Positions 5,343-8,242 of a stretch of 8,242 nucleotides of DNA are shown one piece after another. The stretch spans positions 1 to 8,242 of the forward strand of contig JANXWW010000030.1 in the NCBI GenBank assembly GCA_025350945.1, read 5' to 3'. Position numbers and translations under genes: made by a program. The notes below the pieces were generated by a model. The model ran no database searches. It saw only the letters and a list, made by a program, of their open reading frames with translations, and had not been told where the DNA came from. Source of the DNA: Burkholderiales bacterium. GTDB lineage: Bacteria > Pseudomonadota > Gammaproteobacteria > Burkholderiales > Usitatibacteraceae. Each line of letters begins with the position of its first letter. Positions within the stretch are counted from its first letter, which is position 1.

Positions 5343-5528
5343 TCAGGCTTCAACGCGGAGCAAATAGCTCACGCGATTGATCATGCCGCGATTTGATGGT
5401 GTATCTATTACAGTGACGGTGTGACGCTGTCTTTTCAAGCCCAAGCCACGAACACATGCTTTATGTGCTTCCAGGCGACCAATAGTGCTTTTGAGGAGCG
5501 TTACCTTGATTGTTTTTTCGTTTGCCAT
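5343..5528 (-). CDS. rpmD: 50S ribosomal protein L30 (uL30)
   Basis: L30 is a small large-subunit protein bound to 23S rRNA. The product has 61 residues (59 in E. coli) and starts MANEKTIKVTLLKSTIGR, followed by HKACVRGLGLKRQRHTV and DTPSNRGMINRVSYLLRVE, which together cover the single ferredoxin-like domain of the family. The ATG has AAGGA 8 nt upstream, overlapping the TAA stop of rpsE (TAAGGA), so translation of the two genes is probably coupled. It lies 11 nt after rpsE and 56 nt before rplO, the standard spc-operon place. Confidence 0.98.
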   Translation of the reverse strand: MANEKTIKVTLLKSTIGRLEAHKACVRGLGLKRQRHTVTVIDTPSNRGMINRVSYLLRVEA

Positions 5529-5539
5529 TTTCTTGATCC

Positions 5540-6055
5540 TTAGCCGAGAATTTCTTCAACGGTCTTGCCACGCTTTGCAGCGATTTCGGAAGGACGACTG
5601 ATTTTTAACAGACCATCCAGCGTTGCGCGTACCACGTTGTATGGATTGGTGGAACCGTGACATTTAGCCGACACGTTGGTAATGCCCATGACTTCAAATA
5701 CCGCGCGCATCGCACCGCCAGCCTTGATACCGTTACCTTCAGCCGAGGGTTGCATAAATACTTTTGTACCGCCGTGCTTGCCGATAACAGTGTGGTGCAG
5801 GGTGCCATTTTTCAATGGGATCTTGACCAACTTACGGCGCGCTTGTTCCATTGCTTTTTGGACGGCAACCGGCACTTCTTTTGATTTGCCCTTGCCCATA
5901 CCGATAGAACCATCGCCATCACCAACTACGGTTAATGCTGCAAACGCCAAAATCCGTCCGCCTTTTACCACTTTGGTGACGCGATTTACTGCGATCATCT
6001 TTTCGCGGAGGCCGTCGCCCTTATCTTCCTGATTGTTACGTTCCATCTTTGCCAT
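5540..6055 (-). CDS. rpsE: 30S ribosomal protein S5 (uS5)
   Basis: S5 lies at the mRNA entry side of the small subunit, contacts S4, and affects decoding fidelity and spectinomycin response. The product has 171 residues (167 in E. coli); the difference is a charged N-terminal stretch (MAKMERNNQEDKGDG) typical of betaproteobacteria. The double-stranded RNA-binding-like domain carries LREKMIAVNRVTKVVKGGR, the loop associated with spectinomycin and apparently wild type, and GMGKGKSKEVPVAVQKAM. The C-terminal domain has GGAMRAVFEVMGI, GSTNPYNVVRATLDGL and AAKRGKTVEEILG. AAGGA stands 7 nt before the ATG. It is 14 nt after rplR. Nothing is missing. Confidence 0.99.
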   Translation of the reverse strand: MAKMERNNQEDKGDGLREKMIAVNRVTKVVKGGRILAFAALTVVGDGDGSIGMGKGKSKEVPVAVQKAMEQARRKLVKIPLKNGTLHHTVIGKHGGTKVFMQPSAEGNGIKAGGAMRAVFEVMGITNVSAKCHGSTNPYNVVRATLDGLLKISRPSEIAAKRGKTVEEILG

Positions 6056-6069
6056 TATCTGATCCTTGA

Positions 6070-6426
6070 TTAGAACGTGAGGCCGGCTTCACGAGCCGCG
6101 TCGGCCAGAGCCTTGACGCGACCGTGGTACGCAAAACCTGCGCGGTCAAATGCAACTGTGGTCACACCAGCGGCTTTCGCACGCTCAGCGATGCGTTTAC
6201 CCACCGCCACGGCGGCGTCTTTATTGCCGCCATTTTTCAACTGTGCGCGAACTTCTTTTTCAGCAGTTGAGGCCGCAGCCAAAATTTTTGAGCCCGAGGC
6301 GTCAATAATCTGAGCATAAATATGCGAATTGGTGCGGAGCACCGTCAAACGTGTTGCTTTCAACCGGGCAATAGTGGCGCGGGTTTTTGCAGCGCGACGA
6401 ATACGAGTAACTTTTTTATCAATCAT
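6070..6426 (-). CDS. rplR: 50S ribosomal protein L18 (uL18)
   Basis: L18 binds 5S rRNA and, together with L5, attaches it to the central protuberance of the large subunit. The product has 118 residues (117 in E. coli). The basic N-terminal tail (MIDKKVTRIRRAAKTRATIA) contacts 5S rRNA; conserved segments follow: TRLTVLRTNSHIYAQII, GNKDAAVAVGKRIAERA, and the end FDRAGFAYHGRVKALADAAR. A GAGG site lies 5 nt before the ATG. It starts 11 nt after the rplF stop and ends 14 nt before rpsE. L5, the other 5S-binding protein, is encoded at the high-coordinate end of this window. Confidence 0.99.
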   Translation of the reverse strand: MIDKKVTRIRRAAKTRATIARLKATRLTVLRTNSHIYAQIIDASGSKILAAASTAEKEVRAQLKNGGNKDAAVAVGKRIAERAKAAGVTTVAFDRAGFAYHGRVKALADAAREAGLTF

Positions 6427-6437
6427 GATGGCCTCGC

Positions 6438-6971
6438 TTACTTCTTCTTCGTTTCTTTGAGGACGATGACTTCGTCCGAATAACGCACGCCTTTGCCTTT
6501 GTACGGCTCAGGAGGACGGTATCCGCGCACGATGGCGGCCACTTGGCCAACCTTCTGCTTGTCGGTACCCGTCAACAAAATCTCAGTTGCGGTTGGGGTC
6601 ACGCACTTCACGCCCTCAGGCATGTCGTGAACTACGGGGTGCGAGTAGCCAAGCGTCAAGTTCAGCTTGTCGCCCTGCGCTTGCGCTTTATAACCCACGC
6701 CCACCAGCAATAATTTACGCTCGAAACCTTTATCAACGCCTTTGACCATATTCGCGATCAGCGCGCGCATGGTGCCCGACATTGCATTGGCCTCCTGACT
6801 GTCGTTTGCCGCCGCCAAGGTAATCGTGGCGCCTTCTTGCTTGAAGGTCACGTGCTCTGACGTTGCTTGCGTCAAGGTACCCAGCGGGCCTTTAACGGTA
6901 ATTTTTTCTGCGCCGAAAGTTACTTCAACTTTTGCCGGAACAGTAATGGGCGCTTTACCAATACGTGACAT
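6438..6971 (-). CDS. rplF: 50S ribosomal protein L6 (uL6)
   Basis: L6 binds 23S rRNA near the sarcin-ricin loop and the factor-binding site. From ATG 6971 the product has 177 residues, the same as E. coli. It starts MSRIGKAPITVPAKVEV and has two similar alpha/beta domains. The second carries LLVGVGYKAQAQG, GYSHPV and the family signature RPPEPYKGKGVRY near the end, followed by a lysine-rich tail. The frame is open further upstream to an ATG at 7010, but that start would overlap rpsH and add 13 residues absent from the family. The AAGGGG site at 6983-6978, overlapping the rpsH stop, supports the shorter form. Gap to rpsH is 10 nt. Confidence 0.98.
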   Translation of the reverse strand: MSRIGKAPITVPAKVEVTFGAEKITVKGPLGTLTQATSEHVTFKQEGATITLAAANDSQEANAMSGTMRALIANMVKGVDKGFERKLLLVGVGYKAQAQGDKLNLTLGYSHPVVHDMPEGVKCVTPTATEILLTGTDKQKVGQVAAIVRGYRPPEPYKGKGVRYSDEVIVLKETKKK

Positions 6972-6977
6972 CGCTAT

Positions 6978-6983
6978 CCCCTT
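6978..6983 (-). promoter_or_regulatory. Ribosome binding site deciding the rplF start
   Basis: AAGGGG begins inside the TAA stop codon of rpsH (TAAGGGG) and lies 6 nt before ATG 6971-6969. It supports the shorter L6 start over the in-frame ATG at 7010 and suggests translational coupling of rpsH and rplF. Confidence 0.75.
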
Positions 6984-7377
6984 ATACGACGATGCACAAA
7001 ACTTCGCCACCGATACCGGTCGCGCGCGCTTTGCGGTCTGTCATAACGCCTTTAGAAGTGGAAACAATCGCCACACCCAAACCATTCATGACAGGTTTGA
7101 TTTCTTCGCGGCCACGATATACGCGAAGGCCAGGGCGTGAAATACGCTCGATCTTTTCGATAACCGGTTTGCCTGCGTAATATTTGAGACTGACATTCAA
7201 TTCCGGCTTGCCTTCGATGCTACGGACAGCGAAATCTTCAATGTAGCCTTCGTCTTTCAACACTTTGGCGATGGCCGTCTTCACTTTGGAAGAAGGCATC
7301 GTCACATCGACTTTTTCCGATTGCTGCGCATTACGAATGCGAGTCAACATATCGGCGATCGGATCACTCATGCTCAT
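6982..7377 (-). CDS. rpsH: 30S ribosomal protein S8 (uS8)
   Basis: S8 binds helix 21 of 16S rRNA early in small-subunit assembly; in E. coli it also represses spc-operon translation by binding near the start of rplE. The product has 131 residues (130 in E. coli). It opens MSMSDPIADMLTRIRNAQ, has VTMPSSKVKTAIAKVLKDEGY, RISRPGLRVYRG, and the C-terminal RNA-binding signature VSTSKGVMTDRKAR with GGEVLCIVV. The start has GGAG 8 nt upstream. A second ATG two codons later is an alternative, but E. coli uses the same MSM start. The gap after rpsN is 24 nt. The spc regulatory target, if present, would lie outside the window. Confidence 0.99.
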   Translation of the reverse strand: MSMSDPIADMLTRIRNAQQSEKVDVTMPSSKVKTAIAKVLKDEGYIEDFAVRSIEGKPELNVSLKYYAGKPVIEKIERISRPGLRVYRGREEIKPVMNGLGVAIVSTSKGVMTDRKARATGIGGEVLCIVV

Positions 7378-7401
7378 ATTATTTTCTCCGTCGCTTTCCG
7401 T

Positions 7402-7707
7402 CTACCAGCTTGCTTTAACGAGACCCGGCACTTCACCGCGCATCGCAATTTCGCGCAACTTCATGCGCCCCAAGCCAAATTTGCTAAACACACCACGTGG
7501 ACGACCGGTGATTGCACAACGGTTGCGCAAACGCGAAGGGCTCGAATTACGCGGCAGCGCCTGCAACTTCAAGCGGGCCTGATACCGATCCTCTTCTGAA
7601 ATAGACTGATCGTTGATAATTTTTAACAGCGCGGCACGCTTGGAGGCAAACTGCTTTACCATCTTTTCGCGCTTTTCCTGACGGTTAATCACTGAGAGCT
7701 TGGCCAT
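7402..7707 (-). CDS. rpsN: 30S ribosomal protein S14 (uS14), zinc-independent form
   Basis: S14 is a small-subunit head protein needed for late assembly. The product has 101 residues, exactly the length of E. coli S14, and is the long type. Conserved parts are MAKLSVINRQEKREKMV, LQALPRNSSPSRLRNRC, GRPRGVFSKFGLGRMKLRE and the end MRGEVPGLVKASW. Only one cysteine (C64) is seen, and no CxxC pairs, so it does not bind zinc. The AGG of the SD site lies 8 nt before the ATG and is inside the end of rplE; the gap between these genes is only 4 nt, so translation is likely coupled. Confidence 0.99.
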   Translation of the reverse strand: MAKLSVINRQEKREKMVKQFASKRAALLKIINDQSISEEDRYQARLKLQALPRNSSPSRLRNRCAITGRPRGVFSKFGLGRMKLREIAMRGEVPGLVKASW

Positions 7708-7711
7708 GCGC

Positions 7712-8242
7712 TTAACCTCGGAAAGGAAACTTGAACGCGGACAAAAGCGCTTTGGCTTCTGCGTCCGTTTTCGCGGTGGTCGTAATCGAAATATTCATCC
7801 CACGAATCGCATCGATCTTGTCGTACTCGATTTCCGGAAAAATAATCTGCTCTTTAATACCCATGTTGTAGTTACCACGGCCATCAAATGAACGAGCCGA
7901 GATACCACGGAAGTCACGAACACGTGGCAAAGAAACGGTCACGAGACGATCCAAAAATTCATACATGCGCATTGAACGCAAGGTCACCATGCAACCAATA
8001 GGATAGTCATCACGGATTTTGAAACCAGCGATCGATTTCTTTGATTTGGTCACCACTGGTTTTTGACCTGCAATCTTTTGCATGTCACCAACTGCGTGAT
8101 CCATAATCTTTTTGTCAGCTACCGCTTCGCCCACGCCCATGTTCAACGTGATTTTCGAAATACGGGGCACTTCCATTACCGATTTGTAGCCAAAGTCTTT
8201 CATCAACTTTGGAACCACGGCTTCTTTATAAAATGAATGCAG
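7712..8242 (-). CDS. rplE: 50S ribosomal protein L5 (uL5), 5' end cut by the window
   Basis: L5 binds 5S rRNA in the central protuberance and touches S13 and P-site tRNA. The visible 176 residues begin LHSFYKEAVVPKLMKDFGY, matching the family from about residue 4, so only about three codons (including the start) lie beyond the window; E. coli L5 has 179. Other marks are VPRISKITLNMGVGEA, GQKPVVTKSKKSIAGFKIR, the turn DFRGISARSFDGRGNYNMG, KEQIIFPEIEYDKID, and the end LLSAFKFPFRG. An in-frame GTG at 8218 would remove the conserved LHSFYKEA region and is not the start. The TAA stop is 4 nt before rpsN. Complete except for the edge. Confidence 0.98.
   Translation of the reverse strand: MHSFYKEAVVPKLMKDFGYKSVMEVPRISKITLNMGVGEAVADKKIMDHAVGDMQKIAGQKPVVTKSKKSIAGFKIRDDYPIGCMVTLRSMRMYEFLDRLVTVSLPRVRDFRGISARSFDGRGNYNMGIKEQIIFPEIEYDKIDAIRGMNISITTTAKTDAEAKALLSAFKFPFRG

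Noticed and set aside
6972..7010. Longer L6 start at ATG 7010
   Set aside because: It would overlap the end of rpsH and add 13 residues not found in L6; the SD site and the family N-terminus MSRIGKAP support 6971.
8216..8218. GTG at 8218 as the rplE start
   Set aside because: Conserved L5 residues (LHSFYKEAV) continue upstream in the same frame to the window edge, so the true start is outside.
1..8242. Search for a hidden accessory system, mobile element, CRISPR array, tRNA or DNA uptake repeats
   Set aside because: Every part of the window is explained by ribosomal cluster genes and short gaps; no transposase, long inverted repeats, repeat-spacer pattern, tRNA-like fold or Neisseria uptake sequence (GCCGTCTGAA) was seen.

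Overview
The window is the distal half of a bacterial S10-spc-alpha ribosomal protein supercluster. All sixteen genes lie on the minus strand, so transcription runs from high to low coordinates: rplE (5' end outside the window), rpsN, rpsH, rplF, rplR, rpsE, rpmD, rplO, secY, infA, rpmJ, rpsM, rpsK, rpsD, rpoA, rplQ (3' end outside the window). Gene order and protein sequences point to a proteobacterium, most likely a betaproteobacterium. infA sits between secY and rpmJ, as in Burkholderiales, Nitrosomonadales and Neisseriales and unlike E. coli. From memory of the families, SecY, RpoA, S5 and S4 read closest to betaproteobacterial versions. Base composition looks close to 50% G+C by eye, which does not fit the high-GC Burkholderia type. 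Order Nitrosomonadales or a moderate-GC Burkholderiales is possible, but I cannot settle this without a search.

Region 8242-4813 is the spc part: L5, S14, S8, L6, L18, S5, L30 and L15. These genes are tightly packed, with gaps of 4-24 nt except 56 nt before rplO. Shine-Dalgarno (SD) sites often overlap the preceding stop codon, as expected for translational coupling. secY follows (4799-3483) and encodes the core of the protein-export channel. It starts with TTG behind a good SD site. infA (IF1) and rpmJ (L36) come next, separated by the longer gaps of 42 and 93 nt. The alpha part runs from rpsM through rpsK, rpsD (GTG start) and rpoA to rplQ.

The genes work together in translation and gene expression: small- and large-subunit ribosomal proteins, an initiation factor, the alpha subunit of RNA polymerase and the translocon pore. 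L5 and L18 form the 5S rRNA-binding part of the large subunit; S4 and S5 meet in the decoding-accuracy region; S11 and S13 sit in the small-subunit platform and head.

No mobile element, CRISPR array, tRNA, rRNA, phage gene or defence system is visible, and no gene appears broken. I found no previously undescribed system. What deserves a second look is in the gaps. There is a near-perfect 12-bp hairpin between rpsD and rpoA. The 141-nt A/T-rich rpoA-rplQ gap holds a TATAAT box and a 12-bp palindrome. No E. coli-style S4 leader fits before rpsM. secY and rpsD use non-ATG starts, and L15 has a basic C-terminal extension. No gene-free stretch reaches 300 bases.
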